A DNA stretch of 64,000 nucleotides from Saururus chinensis (taxonomy: Eukaryota; Streptophyta; Magnoliopsida; Piperales; Saururaceae). The translations under genes and the position numbers were made by a program. The stretch spans positions 52,199,351-52,263,350 of the forward strand of contig CP141140.1 in NCBI GenBank assembly GCA_035235625.1. The letters run 5' to 3'. The stretch's first letter is position 1; each line of letters opens with the position of its first letter. The notes beneath the pieces are model-generated. The model saw only the letters and a list, made by a program, of their open reading frames with translations. It had not been told where the DNA came from and made no database searches. Shown here piece after piece: positions 34,520 through 46,580 of this stretch.

Positions 34520-35810
34520 TTATAGTGCATATAGAGAAAAAAATAGAAAAATTATTCAAAGCTTCAACTAGTTTGCTTTCTTTGTTCGTTCCTATTGACG
34601 TTCATAAATGCTTTTCAAGTCCCCATGTTCCTTGTAATTCATTAAGTGGGGAAGCTTTTGTCTCATCCTCACAATATCTGATAGAGGAGCAGGAAGAGGT
34701 AAGTACAACTTGCTTCACTGAACTGGCTTTGGAACAAGACTTCAACACATTAGTAGTACTGTCTATAATAGGATTGAGTAAAGTTGCCTGCAACCAATAG
34801 TTTACTTGAGTACATGAGTTAGGAATTTATAGTTGAAATGATGCATCACAACATGCAAGTCATTCATGGGTGAGCTTATTGTTAACTTTTCTACCAAAAA
34901 CTTCTCTTGCCTTTTGTTTTCATTCTGTTTACTTGAAGGTTACTATTATAGGGTACAAACACAGAAGATGTTGTGTGGAAAACTCCATGAGCACTATTAA
35001 TGGCCTCATCAAAACTCCCCTCCACCAATAGATCTGTCTTCACCACCTTTAGCCTCTCTTTTGCCCCATCAAGCTTCCAAATGAAACCAACCTTCTCAGT
35101 TTCCTTTGCAAATAAAGAATAATAAGTCTTCATGTAGCTATATCGGAAATAACACCAAACATCTATAAAATGCAATTCTAGATTCTCTTACTAGCAAAAC
35201 TTGAGGTGAATAAACAACTTTTTAGTTAATATCCAGTCAATTCTTATTTCCTATTCTTTTATGGTTCCGTCCTAGTTTAAATGTGATCTGTTTGATTTTA
35301 GTTTGTTTCCAAACAATTTTTTGTTTTCTAGTAACTTATTGATCATATTAGCACAACAATGATCACATTTTTGTCAGAAATAAAAACAAACATATTCTAG
35401 TCTAAACTAAATTCAGTTGTAATATGGAGCATTCAAGAAGACTATGTATTTCCCTCAACTGAGTCTAAAAGCATTCAGCTAACTAGCACCCTTTTTTTTT
35501 CATAGGAGAGACAAAGAATAACCTCTACTGCAAATTAAAAAAAGTTCTGGGCACCTAAGAACTTGAAAATGGACTAAACATAAAATTGTCTAGTCTTACC
35601 ATTCCAGTAGAAAAAAGATAGGCACAAAATATTTAAGGTAATGAAAAAGAAATTTATAAGAACATGCTCCAATTGGAACCGAAATCTGAAAATTTGCTTG
35701 GGTTTCGCAACGTAGTCTGCACAGCATGGCCCTTTTCAAGTAAACATTTCACTATGTAGGCACTAATGAAACCAGTTCCTCCTGCTACATAGTACTCGGG
35801 CATCTCGGCT
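34520..35810 (-). pseudogene. CCR-like / phenylacetaldehyde-reductase-like gene fragment
   Basis: Minus strand, three exon-like parts. Exon 1 (35,799-35,690) reads MPEYYVAGGTGFISAYIVK then LRNPSKF, containing the GGTGFI NAD(P)-binding loop. Exon 2 (about 35,110-34,940) reads [31 protein letters not shown] and [14 protein letters not shown]. Exon 3 (34,793-34,602) reads QATLLNPIIDSTTNVLKSCS, KQVVLTSSCSSIRY and ASPLNE, then diverges. The match is to the cinnamoyl-CoA reductase-like short-chain dehydrogenase family. The catalytic YxxxK region and the C-terminal half are missing. Truncation at the edge of the long-TIR element shows it is a fragment. Confidence 0.8.
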
Positions 35811-36690
35811 AGTTATATAGTACTTGTCCCTCTTTCCCTGTGCTAGGATGCCACGGTCTCTCATTTATAGCAAAAATGCAAAAAAAATCCAAAACAAAAC
35901 AAAAGAAATCAGCAAATGTACACCTGATGCCACTGCATTCTAAAATACAAACAAGAAAAACTGAGTACACAGAGTTGCTTGTTCTCATATATATGTATGC
36001 ATTCATAATAAAACTGAGTAACAGGATAGTTTTGAACAAGAAAGTGGTAATCAAATGCAGCAAAAAATTACAAGTCAGACCTCAATTTGTCATCATCTTT
36101 CTTCTTCTCCTATCTTCCTATCTTTCTTGGCTCTAAATTAATGAATCTAGCAAAAAATAAAAAAAATAAAATATATAACTAAATCCTGAATGTGAACACA
36201 AGACTAACATGCTAAATTATCTTCACTAGGACTGCATACCAACCTCTTACAAACATATACCATGAGCTAAAAAGCATAGCATGAAACTTAAAATATGGAA
36301 ACCAATGAATGCTAAAAATGACCAATAAAAAATAGCAAAAAATTAAATACAGTACTTGTTCTTATCAAACATGTTAGATTATATTATCTTTTTTGTTGTT
36401 GAATTTAGCTAAAATATGACGAACCCACCAAACTTTTTACTCCATCCACTAAGAGAAGGATAGCTTGAAATAAATAGTATAGGACAAGTGTTTTTTCAAA
36501 TCCAAACAAATAAATTTGAGGAGTGAGTAATACACAGTCATCCTAACTTTAAATTATCATATATAGGAGTATATTGTGATAAATTAAAAATATACATTTG
36601 GCATCTCGTGACAAATTATGCAAATTGTGAATGAATGATCATTATTTCACATTTTTAATAAAATTATTATAGCCAACAAAACAAATAAAT
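35811..36690. other. AT-rich flank upstream of the reductase fragment
   Basis: No coding sequence recognised. It may include decayed promoter DNA carried with the reductase fragment. Confidence 0.35.
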
Positions 36691-36699
36691 AATCACAAC

Positions 36700-37270
36700 T
36701 CTACCGAAATAAGAACTTCTCTTCACTGTTGACAAGAAAAAACAACTCTTCAATTAGATATTGGGGTACTTGAATATTCATGTTCAATCCTGCAAAGAAC
36801 TTCTTGGTTGACAAAAGCTGAGCCTTAGGGTGGAAACTGAGGGTTCGACTCTCCTCACTAGTGTCAATGAATTGCATTTCTGAAGTTGCATTGCTGCTAA
36901 GTTCAAGAATTGACCCCAATCTTCCACTTTAGCTGGCATTCCTATGACCACCTCCACCATATTCCTACAAAAGAAGCCCATTTTTTATTTAGTAATACTT
37001 TTGCCAACTTCAAACAGTTGATATGTTAAATTTAAAGCCAAGGCCAAGTGGGCAGGACCTGTGAAATGGTTGTGGTGTCCTCTGTGGCCATGCTTCTGAG
37101 GCTTATTTCAGCAAGTGGTCGTTTTCAAGCTCAGGTACTCTGTAGACAACAGCTCCAATGCCCCTGGCAACAAGAGCCCAGTTTTCATAACTTGAAAACT
37201 CTGCTGCACCCCCAATGGCTATGGTACAATGGATGCATACAAGCTGTTGAACATATTTGCGCTACAGATA
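36700..37270 (-). pseudogene. Unidentified gene fragment (protein-like, broken frame)
   Basis: Minus-strand frames look like real protein. One at 37,220-37,110 reads GAAEFSSYENWALVARGIGA then VYRVPELENDHLLK, stop. Two overlapping frames at 36,980-36,700 give VEVVIGMPAKVEDWG and then LELSSNATSEMQFIDTSEES with a shift. I do not recognise the family. It is probably another captured host gene piece. Confidence 0.4.
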
Positions 37271-37379
37271 AATATCAACCCCAATTCTCCTATCTACCTT
37301 TTCTTACTTTTCTCTTTCAATCCTTTCAAAGAGTGCAAAATATGCAAAAGCAAAAACTCTAAATAATAAAATCAATAAG

Positions 37380-38560
37380 GTTAATGAAGCATTATGGATT
37401 CAATCCCACCTCAATTTTTTATTACGACTCTTTTTAGCTAACTAGTTGCCAAGCTCACTCAGCTCTGAAATGGAATCAGCATCAACAGCCTGTGGTAGAA
37501 AGCATTTCAGATATTAAATTAGGTACAGGCGTGTGACTGGATTCGTGTGTGTAAAGTGAATCAATTATCTCAGGCATTTATTAAACAACAGGTCTAGCAC
37601 AACTGTTGTTTTATTGGAAATGTGTGTCAGATCTTCTAAAACAAAAAGTCTGTGTTAAGAGGTTTTGAAAATGTACAGGAAAATATGTTCGTCGTAGAAA
37701 AAAAGTTTTCCATACATTAGGCGTAACTAAAAAAATCTCAGAAAGGAAAAGGTTTTTGAAAAGTGAGTGTTGTCCTGCTTCCCCTATGCCCTTCTCTTCT
37801 CCTCTCCTTCGTTCTGTCGCCTAAAGGCAGCTTCCATCCCACCATAGAGGCTGCTGATGTTTCTCGACCATCAATGCCACCAAACCTCCAACAACCCCAA
37901 CCCAAACCACTGAGTCTCTGTTAGCCACCCCTGCTCTTCCTTCCCTCAAAGTAGTCAACAAACCACAGCCTACGTACCTCTGGCTCCAAAGGCTGCCTTT
38001 CTCTATTTGTCCATGGCCACGAGTAGGTTATTACCCAAAAATTTTCATAAATCTCTACCTTCCTTTTGCTGGAAAAGGTCAAATATTCCCACAATTTTTC
38101 CAATTCCGCCGCAACGACCAGGAATTAGACTCCTTGGGTAGGGTTCAGAGTCTCCACAAATAGCCTAAGGGCCTTTTGCCGAAGCTCATCCACCTCATCC
38201 ATGACTCCCTCCCGGTCTTCTTTCTTCGGGTACTATGCCAACGTCACCTGCTCCGACATAGACCGAGATGACGCTTTCATTTTCTAACAATGACAATGTC
38301 CGGTGTCGCCGTTGAAGCGGTTCCTCTTCATTAGAGACCGAAAATAGTGCTGACGGGGAAGAACGAGAACAAATGCATAATAATAGAGAAGATGAGGAAA
38401 AAATCAAAGAATAAGGGTAATTTAGGTATTAGTGAAAAAAATACTTACGTAAAGTATTCGTTTGTCTTTATTTGTAAATATAAAATTTATTATAAATGTT
38501 ATTTGATTAAAAACTTATCTAATTAAGTTATAAAAAAATAAATTTAAATTGATGACGCAA
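37380..38560. other. Right part of the composite insertion, no gene recognised
   Basis: CT-rich near 37,780-37,830, then mixed composition. Reading frames at 37,921-38,407 have no recognisable domain. Confidence 0.35.
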
Positions 38561-38564
38561 TGTA

Positions 38565-39546
38565 TATTTTGCGTTAAGTTACACTTCAATCCGGAGTACA
38601 ATAATAAACAAAGCTCTAGCCGAAGGGTTTTCGTCCTACAGTAGTTTTTCTATTTAGTCCCATTTATATTCAAACCCCAATGTGGTGTTTGGTAATAGTT
38701 TTTATAGGATTTTTGGCAAAAATTTTGTAGGAGTGCAATTAATATGTGCAATCATACTGTATTAGGAGCAGAAAACCCACCTACCCCTACGCAGGTGGAC
38801 CGTGCCCTGGCGTTTTTCAACTATTTCAATTTTGTGGTTGTGGGGCCCCTAAAATGTATTTGGCCTATGACTCTATACAAACAAAGCTGTAGAAACTCGC
38901 TATTGAGAATTTTCACTAACCTACTTTGTAATTAGCCCATGTAGGGTTCCGAATGTAGTACATAAGAAGGCAGCTACACAAAGATGACAAGTTGTCCTCT
39001 ATGTACCATGTTAGGAGCCCTATGTGAGCTGGTCATGTAGCTTCCATCAAAAAGCCCAGACAAGCTCAACATATGCAAACCAAATCATCCCTCTAGGCTC
39101 AGGCTCACCCGCTCTACATGGTTTTTTCTCGTGGAAGTTTGCCTCGAGGTGTCCTCACACCTAGCCCCTTCCAAATGAGCATCCATCTTCATCTCTGATC
39201 CAAAGGAATCATCAAACCATGTTCGCCCTTGCCGCCCCTTCTTGGCACTCTAAAAGTATTGGACCTCTCTAGCTGCTTCTCCCACACCGGCAACTTGGTC
39301 ACGACCCTTACGTCCCTTGACCCTTGGACACCACCACCTCTTCGCTGACAATGACCCCATCCTCCAACTCAAGCTCCACACCAGGGTGACTCCCACTCCT
39401 TTGACCATTCCACCTTCATTTGTTCCTACACCCTCTTCCTCGACCAACACCTTGAGCTCCTTGTCTATGACTGGACCAAAGCTCCACCACCCAATTCGTA
39501 TCATGCATAAGACATGGGACATCCACTTCCCTTCCTCTGTCAATCA
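38565..39546. repeat. Duplicated block A, copy 2
   Basis: Inverted match of 15,625-16,922 without the 356-bp MITE, so it supplies the MITE's empty site at 39,342-39,349. A 97-codon frame on the minus strand (39,543-39,250) is not recognised as any protein. Confidence 0.8.
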
Positions 39547-39556
39547 AGGTATATAA

Positions 39557-40245
39557 CACTACAACAAAAATGACTCTTAGCAATGCTTTTAAGCATCACT
39601 AATAACTTTTAGAGACTCTTAAAAAATGTCGCTAAATACGTCGATAAAAATAGAGTCGCTAATGCTCATTAGTAACACAAAGCGTCACTAATAGTGTGGC
39701 ATTAGTGACGTCTAGTTATCTATCGCTATCTTTTTTTGCAACGTAAAATAAAGAGTTGCTAATAATAAATTATTAGTGACACATAAGTATAAACATCACA
39801 AATAATTGGTTATTATCGACTCTTTATTAATCATTGCTAATATAAAAAATATTTTTTAAAAAAATAAAAAGCAGCTTATTAGCGACGCATAAGGTAATAA
39901 TTTGTTATTAGTGACGCTTTGTTATGCATCGCTAATATAAAAAATATTTAAAATAAAAATAAAAAAGAGTAATGTGTTAGGATTAATTTGTTATTAGCGA
40001 CTTTTTATTATGCATCGCTAATATAAAAAATATTTTAAAAAATATAAAATTCTTAGTAGCGATGCTAGTATAAGCGTCACTAATAAAAAAATTGAAAAAA
40101 ATAATTAAAAATAGTATTTAGTGACGCTTATGAAAAGCACCGCTAAAGATAAAATGTATTTTAAAAAGAAGAATTTAGAGTATTAGCGATGCTTTCGCTA
40201 ATACAACAAAAAATAAAAAGTCTACATTGCTAAAAAGTTTAAAAT
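39557..40245. repeat. CACTA left subterminal repeats
   Basis: At least a dozen words of the type TTAGTGACGC, GCATCGCTAATA and GCGTCACTAAT in both orientations, often forming hairpins. Such arrays are typical transposase-binding regions of CACTA elements. Confidence 0.8.
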
Positions 40246-40269
40246 TTTTCAAAAAAAAAATCCCGTCGA

Positions 40270-41160
40270 TGGTGGGAGAGACTGGGATGGGGGCGTGGCT
40301 AGAATCCTCTGGATCCGGCGCATCCTAGGGGGAGTGGTGGGTGGTGTGACTGGGGAGAGGGGGCTTGATTCCGGTGGGATGTCGAAATCCGGCCCTACAA
40401 CCCCTTCCTCCCTTCCACTCACCCTTCTCTCCCTGGGTCCCCCTTCCCCTCCTCTATAAACGGAGGAGGGAAGAGAGGGGGGGGGGGGTAGAGGGGGCTT
40501 GTCATGCCCGATTCCGGTGGCCCCCTCCTCCCTCCCACTACTCCCTTCTCTCCCTGGTTCCCCCCTTCTCCGTTTAGAGAGGAGGGGAAGGGGGGAGGGG
40601 CACCCGGGGAGAGAGGGGGAGCGGGAGGGGGATTCTCATGCTGGATTCTGCTCTCCCGTCTTTCCCCGGGTCCCTACCCCCTCCTCCTTCCCTAGAGAGG
40701 GGTTACAAAGAGGGGAAGGAGGAGGAGGGAACCCGGGGAGAGAGGGGGGAGCGGGAGGGAGGAGGGGGACTTCTCAGGCCAGATTCTCCCCACCTGAATC
40801 TGGCCCCCCTCTCTCCCCAGTACCCCTCCATCCCCTCTCTATAAATTGGGGGGGGGGGGGGGGGGGGGGGGGAGAGGAGGGAGGAGGGGGTGATGGGCGA
40901 GATTCTCTCTGCCAGAATCTAGTCCCCCACCACCGGCGCCAGCAAAGGGAAGAGGAGAGCAGCGGGGTGGGGGGCGTGAGAATGAAGATGGAAACGCCGG
41001 AGGACGGAAGGAGGCTGGATAGCGGCTCACGACAGCATGGAGGGTGGCAGCGCAGTGCAATAGAAGTCATGAAGGAGGAGCGCGGTGGAAATCATGGAGG
41101 AGTAGTGGGGCGGAGCGGAAAGTGGAGGAGGGGCGGGTTTTATAATAGCACGGGCAAAAT
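40270..41160. repeat. GC-rich, purine/pyrimidine-skewed inverted repeats with a 25-G run
   Basis: Alternating C-rich and G-rich blocks (CTCTCCCTGG ... ACCCGGGGAGAGAGG) form at least three imperfect hairpins. A homopolymer of 25 G lies at 40,848-40,872. Long frames here are Gly/Pro/Arg/Ser low-complexity and are not genes. Confidence 0.75.
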
Positions 41161-41299
41161 TTCGCCCACACATGGCAAAAATTTTTCCTTTTTGCAATGC
41201 TTCTTCATAGGCGTCACAAAAGGCTTACCTATTTGCGACGTTTTACACAAAACATCACAAATAGATAGTTTTCATAAATTTTTTATTAAATCCCCTTTT

Positions 41300-41452
41300 T
41301 CCCCTCTCTCTCTCTTCACTCTCTCTCTCTCCTCTCTCTCTCACCTCTCCTTTCTCTCTGCCCCCTCTCTCTTCACTCTCACTACGCTCTCTCTCCTCTC
41401 TCTTGCTACCCTCTCTCTCTCACCTTTCCTTTCTCTCTACTTCCCTCTCTTC

Positions 41453-41502
<50 letters not shown>

Positions 41503-41660
41503 CCCTTTCTCTTCACTCTCTACCCACTCTCTACATCCTCTCTCTCCTCCCTCTTTCTTACCTCTCTCTACCCTCTCTCCCTTCCCTCTCTTTCTTCTCT
41601 TCTCTCTACCTCTCACTACACTCCTCTCTCCTCACTCTCTCTCCTCAATCTCTCTATCTA
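41300..41660. repeat. CT-rich tract with embedded (TA)n
   Basis: Degenerate CTCTCTCTC array interrupted by about 22 TA dinucleotides at 41,455-41,499. Confidence 0.95.
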
Positions 41661-41669
41661 TAACATCAA

Positions 41670-44600
41670 GGAATATTTTAAATTCCTGAAGTCAACCACG
41701 TGGAAATTAGGGTATTAGACCCCATGACCTTCTCGTGGAAATAACCTGATCATTGGTTTGAATTGGTAGTTGAGACTATATGGATGGAAAGTAGACAAAA
41801 AGAGCTTCGAGAATGTGCGAATTGGAGTTCGGATGAGGAAGATATGATCATTCGAAGTTGAACATACCATGCAGGGCCCGTTTACCCAAATTGGACGCAC
41901 GAATTATCCGTTTAAGTCACTATACGGGCCCAATTAATTAAGGTAAAAAAATTTATTTTTGAGGCCCAATTAGGCAGCCGAAGTGAGAAGGTTTTGACCT
42001 AACTTCTAAAGGGATTAGGAACCCTAATCCCATGCTTATCAAAATGCTTGCTAGGGCTCAAAGAGGGGGATGATGCCTGGAGGGGATGAGGAGAGAGGGA
42101 GCTGTCAAAGAAGATGGCATTGCGATGATGGAGATAAGAAGGACAAAGCGTAAAGAGGTGCTCGATAGAGGTATGAAGCTTAGCCTAACTCAAATGATAC
42201 TATTTATTTTGATAAACCTGGATATGTTAGAATCACTCTTTCGGCCGGTTGATTACAGGTTGGCCATCAGAAGTGTTGGTGGGTCAGAGAGCGAAACAGA
42301 GTTCCCATGCCCCATTAGTCGGCTTCTATAATAGTAAGGGGGTTGGTCTCGACCTAGAGAGCACCAGAAGAATGGCATATGAGAGGGCCTCTCCGGTTAA
42401 TTAGGTCGGAGGGTGGCGGCTCTCATATTGTAGAAAGGACCATGTCTATAGAGTTCCTTGTGGAGGGTCAGGGGCATCGTTGGATGCACAAGGAACTCCC
42501 TGGAGCAGTTTTGGTCGGGTCATGATCGTCTTCAATGAAGGGAGGGTTACCGGAATAGTCATTGGATGATGATCAACACCTACCCACCGCTAGCAAAGCT
42601 CTATAACGAAGCTGGCCGGAAAGAATTCAAAAGAGAGGAGGCTCGAGGAGGCGCGACGGTGCCACCCAGTGGCCGCTAGAGGATTTCATGGCCTCCTTTG
42701 GCCATTTTTGGGGAATGAAGGCATGGAGGGGCACTGCTGCAGGCAGAGCTTCTACCATGGCAGCTTTCCAAGAAGTTTTGTGAGGAAGATAGGGTGAAAA
42801 AAAAGGAAAACAAAAGAGGTACTAAACCAACTCTGGTTCATAGGGTTATAAATGATAGAAAAATATAAAAAAAATTACATATAGACCTTGATAGAGGAAT
42901 AAGTGTCCTGACTAAGTTTTATGTTGGGGAAAAATCTTAGTGCCTATAAAATGACCATTTTACCCTTATAACTAATTCATTGTTAATTAAGCTGACATAG
43001 GGGCTCCGGTTTAGGGCCTATGAGTGAACTTAAAAATTGAAAATTTTACAAAAAGAGCTTAATTTGTACCCTAAATAACAACCAAACTACAAAGGGAGGA
43101 AAAATCTCAGTGAGTAGATAATTGACCTTTTTACCCCTAGGGTTAAGGGTAAATTGTTGAGTCAACTAGGGTTGGTTCAAGGGGTCGGTAAACGCCATGA
43201 AAATTACACTAAGTACATGACGTCAAGAAGTATCCTTGAACCCAATTTTGGACCCATTAGATGTCAATAAGGCTTTGATCAAAATAACAAAAACACCCCT
43301 TTGAGTGGACTGCCCATATTTATGTGAATAGAAGTGCAAGTCAGTTTGAGAGTAGAACCTTCTAAGAGGTCAATGACCTAAGATCAATAGAAGGGTAGCT
43401 AGATGACCAGAATGACCCAAGGAAGGGTACCATACCCCAGGTAGTAGAATTACCCTAATGCCCTTAGGGGCAATATATTCTATTTCCTATGAAACGGAAA
43501 ACCTAGTTAACCAAGAATTAAAGAACCCTATAATGATGATTAAATGGCTTCATATGGAAGGGGTGTGAGTAGTAGGTGACACAAAGACCTTTACAGGACA
43601 CAATGTCACAGGATAAAAGGGGAGAACCCTAACTCTTAAGGTTTAAGGCAATGTATTACATGTGTTTGTAACGTAGTGCAACAATATACTAGGGTATTAT
43701 ATATGAAACTCGTGTGATGCGTTAGAGTTATTTACATTCTCGGGCTTGAGTTCGTTGAGCCCTAGCCCTGCAAATGAGTACAATGGGCCTCTGTTTATTA
43801 TAATGAACTTGCATGACTTGATGCTATATATGTTGCTTACTTTGACGCATGTTTTTATTATTGATGCTTTAATTTAATCGGTAACTTAAGATTAATGAAG
43901 AATAATTGAGAGATATTGGTTGTTGTTAGATTGGGAGGAGAACATCTAATTAAAATAAAGACTAAAATACCCTAAATAGGGTTTGGGACCACTTTATGGA
44001 GTGAGCTGGGCCCTGACATAGAATTTTACCTTGGTTAATGAACTAATGGTAGTTATGAGAGTTTACTCGAGTCTCATGGAAACTATTGGGGTTTGGGATG
44101 TTCTTTGAGTCATAGATAAGTGTATGAGCTATTTATTGGGCTGATTCACAATGTGAAGATGACCCAAATGGTTGGGTGAATATTTGACTGGATGAAAATA
44201 ATTTAGTTTAAATTTCAAATGTTTGGGGGAGTCAGTGGTCATAAAGACCCTAAGCTTCTATGGGTTATATATTATTTATATCTTTGCAAACATTGCTCTC
44301 AGAGTTGGGATGGGTGAAAATTGTGATAAGCTTTCTTTACTGCCACGACGGTTTGGGTATTGGTCAGCGAGGTCTCTACCACGGGTTTCCTCTAGTTCTT
44401 CACAGGACCATATAGTGCGTACGAAAAGTGTTGTATGAGCATCATAGAAGGCTTGTGCTTCTTGCCAATCTGTATCTATGAGCACAGTTGGGATCCTCTT
44501 CTTCTAGATTCATGGCATGCTATTGAGAGCCCTAGGGATTTGGGTCAAGCTGTTGTTAAGTAGTCTACTCTAATGTTGGAGTCCTATATTTGGGGATTTC

Positions 44601-45330
44601 TTCAAGAGTCGAGTTATCTCTGAGTGAATACATATTTATATTTTGTTAAACCTAGAGTTGGGTTAAAAAAATGAAGGGTAATTTATGTCATATGTCATTT
44701 TAGTTGACATATGATGTGTGTGTCTGTCTAAGAGATTGGACAGAGGTTCTAATTATTAAACAAGTGTTGTGAGGTAATAAGTAACATTGATTGTTAACTA
44801 GCACAAGTGGAACTATTAAAAGACTTATATAAAATGTAGGTTGATTGAAAATACTTAAGCATTGCATGTTGAATGCTATGCTTCTTGAGTACTGTAGTTT
44901 TTAGGCAGAACTACATTTGGATCTAATCTTGTTGAAAAAATTGGAGATATTGTCTGATGAGTACGTAGGCAACTAACATGGGGTGATGTTGGCTCGATAC
45001 AAAAAATATTAATAAAACCTTTTATTCTTTTGGGAACTCTTCTCCTGAGGGTAGAGAGGTTCTGTTGTTGTTTGGTTGTCTGGCTTAGTTGGTTTCAGAA
45101 TTTCCAAACAACGACAAGTGACACCAAGATTGACGAGCACAAGATAGAGCTCATCGTTTCCGCAATTCCAATATGTAAGTATAGCTTTGGCATCAGTGAC
45201 AACCTACTTATTTATTTTCACTTGTACTTAGATGGATGAGTTATTCTTATTGAATTTTTGAGACATGTAATAAGATCATATGATTTGATATTCGTATTTG
45301 TGAACCTCAGCTATGTTGGCCTAGATTTTT
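41670..45330 (+). mobile_element. LTR-type retroelement remnant nested in the CACTA element
   Basis: 41,670-43,200 is the inverted counterpart of 20,556-22,165. The remainder to about 45,330 is non-coding, repeat-like DNA with no retroviral-type domain. It interrupts the CACTA-type DNA found at 41,300 and 45,480. Termini were not resolved. Confidence 0.45.
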
Positions 45331-45479
45331 AATCAAATAGTTTGCTTTGTATTAAAGAAAAAAAAATTCTCATGACTTACCGTTCATGATATTTAAAAAA
45401 AGTTTTTAAAAATCTAGGTCATGATACTATCTACCCTCTCTCTTCCTACTATCTCTTTTATTTTTAATTTTTTAAGAAT

Positions 45480-45940
45480 AAAAAACTAGTAGCAACGCAT
45501 AATTGTATGTGTTGCTACTACCCTCATGTATTAGCGACACATACGGCTATGTTTTGCTGATATAAAGAAAATTTTATTTTTTTAAAAATAATTTATAATT
45601 AAAATTTTTTTCCCCTCCCCTCTCTCTCTACCTTCTCTCCTCTCACTCTCTCTCCCTATCTCTCTCTCCTCTTTCCCTTCTATCTCCACCCTCTCTCTCC
45701 CTCCTCCCTCCTCACCCTCTCTCTCCTCTTTCTCTCTCTTCTCTCTCTACCCTTTCTCTTCACTCTATCCAACCTCTATCTCTCTTCACTCTATATCTCA
45801 TCCCTCTCTCTCTTCTCTCCTCTTTCTCTCTCTCTCTCTCATCACTCTCTCTCCACACCTTCTCTCTTCTCTCTCTCCTCAACCTCTCCCTCTCTTCACA
45901 CACTCTCTCTCTCTTGTCTTTCTCTCTTTATATATATAAA
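45480..45940. repeat. CACTA subterminal words followed by a CT tract
   Basis: 45,480-45,570 has GTAGCAACGCATA and TAGCGACACATA words. 45,605-45,935 is a degenerate CTCTCTCC array. This is the same two-part unit as at 53.9-55.3 and 57.4-58.7 kb. Confidence 0.8.
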
Positions 45941-46027
45941 GCCTTTAATAGAATTATTATGATAATATCTCATTAATTTGAACAATTTTCAATATATGTT
46001 AAAGGTTTGTAGCAGTTGTGGTGTGTA

Positions 46028-46580
46028 TCAAGAGTATCATATGCACTTAGCTATATCCATGGTCAATGATACTCTTATCGATACTGATATGACCTTCCAT
46101 GTCTCTAGTTAGATGACTAGTTTTCTTTAGAAAGGCTTGCCACATCAACAAAATGGCGGTGAGAGACATACTCGAAAATCGGATCCAACAGGTTCCCAAG
46201 TTTTCCCCTCCATATGTCCACATATCATACACTATAGTCATGGTGGGTGGTCAAGAAAACTTCTATTTTGCCCCAACCCCTACAAAGAATTTTGCCTATG
46301 TAAAGTAGTACTTCCTTTCAATCAACCTCTCTGCTTATACTTTATTTTTATGTTTTGGTAAGAGACTGCTTTCTCCAGTGTCTCTCCTTTTTTTCCATTC
46401 CCCTCTCATTTCTTCTTTTGGTTTTATCCTTCTGGCTTGAGAATTTTGGTGATTTTCTAGACAACACTTTTGGTGCAAGAGTGGTGTATGATCTCTCTCT
46501 CTCCATCTTATCATGTTTTAAGATAAACGTTCTTTTTTTGCTTGATTGATGTTTTACATAGTTTGTTTTATTCTGATCAG
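46028..46580. repeat. Duplicated block C, copy 2
   Basis: Inverted match of 15,020-15,625. It ends in an intact splice-acceptor-like TTCTGATCAG at 46,571-46,580, directly before the HD-ZIP IV fragment. Confidence 0.75.

Larger units (their letters stand above)
29690..38563. mobile_element. About 8.9-kb composite insertion with several host gene fragments
   Basis: Delimited by comparison: copy 1 runs continuously across 16,922-16,945, while here the two halves are 8.9 kb apart. Inside are fragments of an RLCK kinase, TOPLESS, a small unknown protein, a CCR-like reductase and an unidentified gene, plus palindrome-bearing repeat arrays. It may be one Pack-type or Helitron element or several nested ones. 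No transposon termini or target duplication were recognised, so the class is open. Confidence 0.55.
39557..46023. mobile_element. CACTA-like element with nested LTR-type insertion
   Basis: The left terminus is CACTACAACAAAAATGACTC at 39,557, followed by many GTGACGC/GCGTCAC subterminal words up to about 40,240. The right terminus is tentatively at 46,023, where the reverse complement starts CACCACAAC, preceded by subterminal words at 45,480-45,570. Flanking blocks A and C, about 20 bases apart at 15.62 kb, resume on either side, which supports a simple insertion. The 3-bp flanks (TAA and TGT) do not match, and no transposase is present. Confidence 0.5.

Noticed and set aside
40499-41689. 396-codon open frame
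   Set aside because: It runs through G/C-rich hairpins, a CT tract and a TA microsatellite. The product is low-complexity Gly/Ser/Leu/Tyr text, not a protein family.
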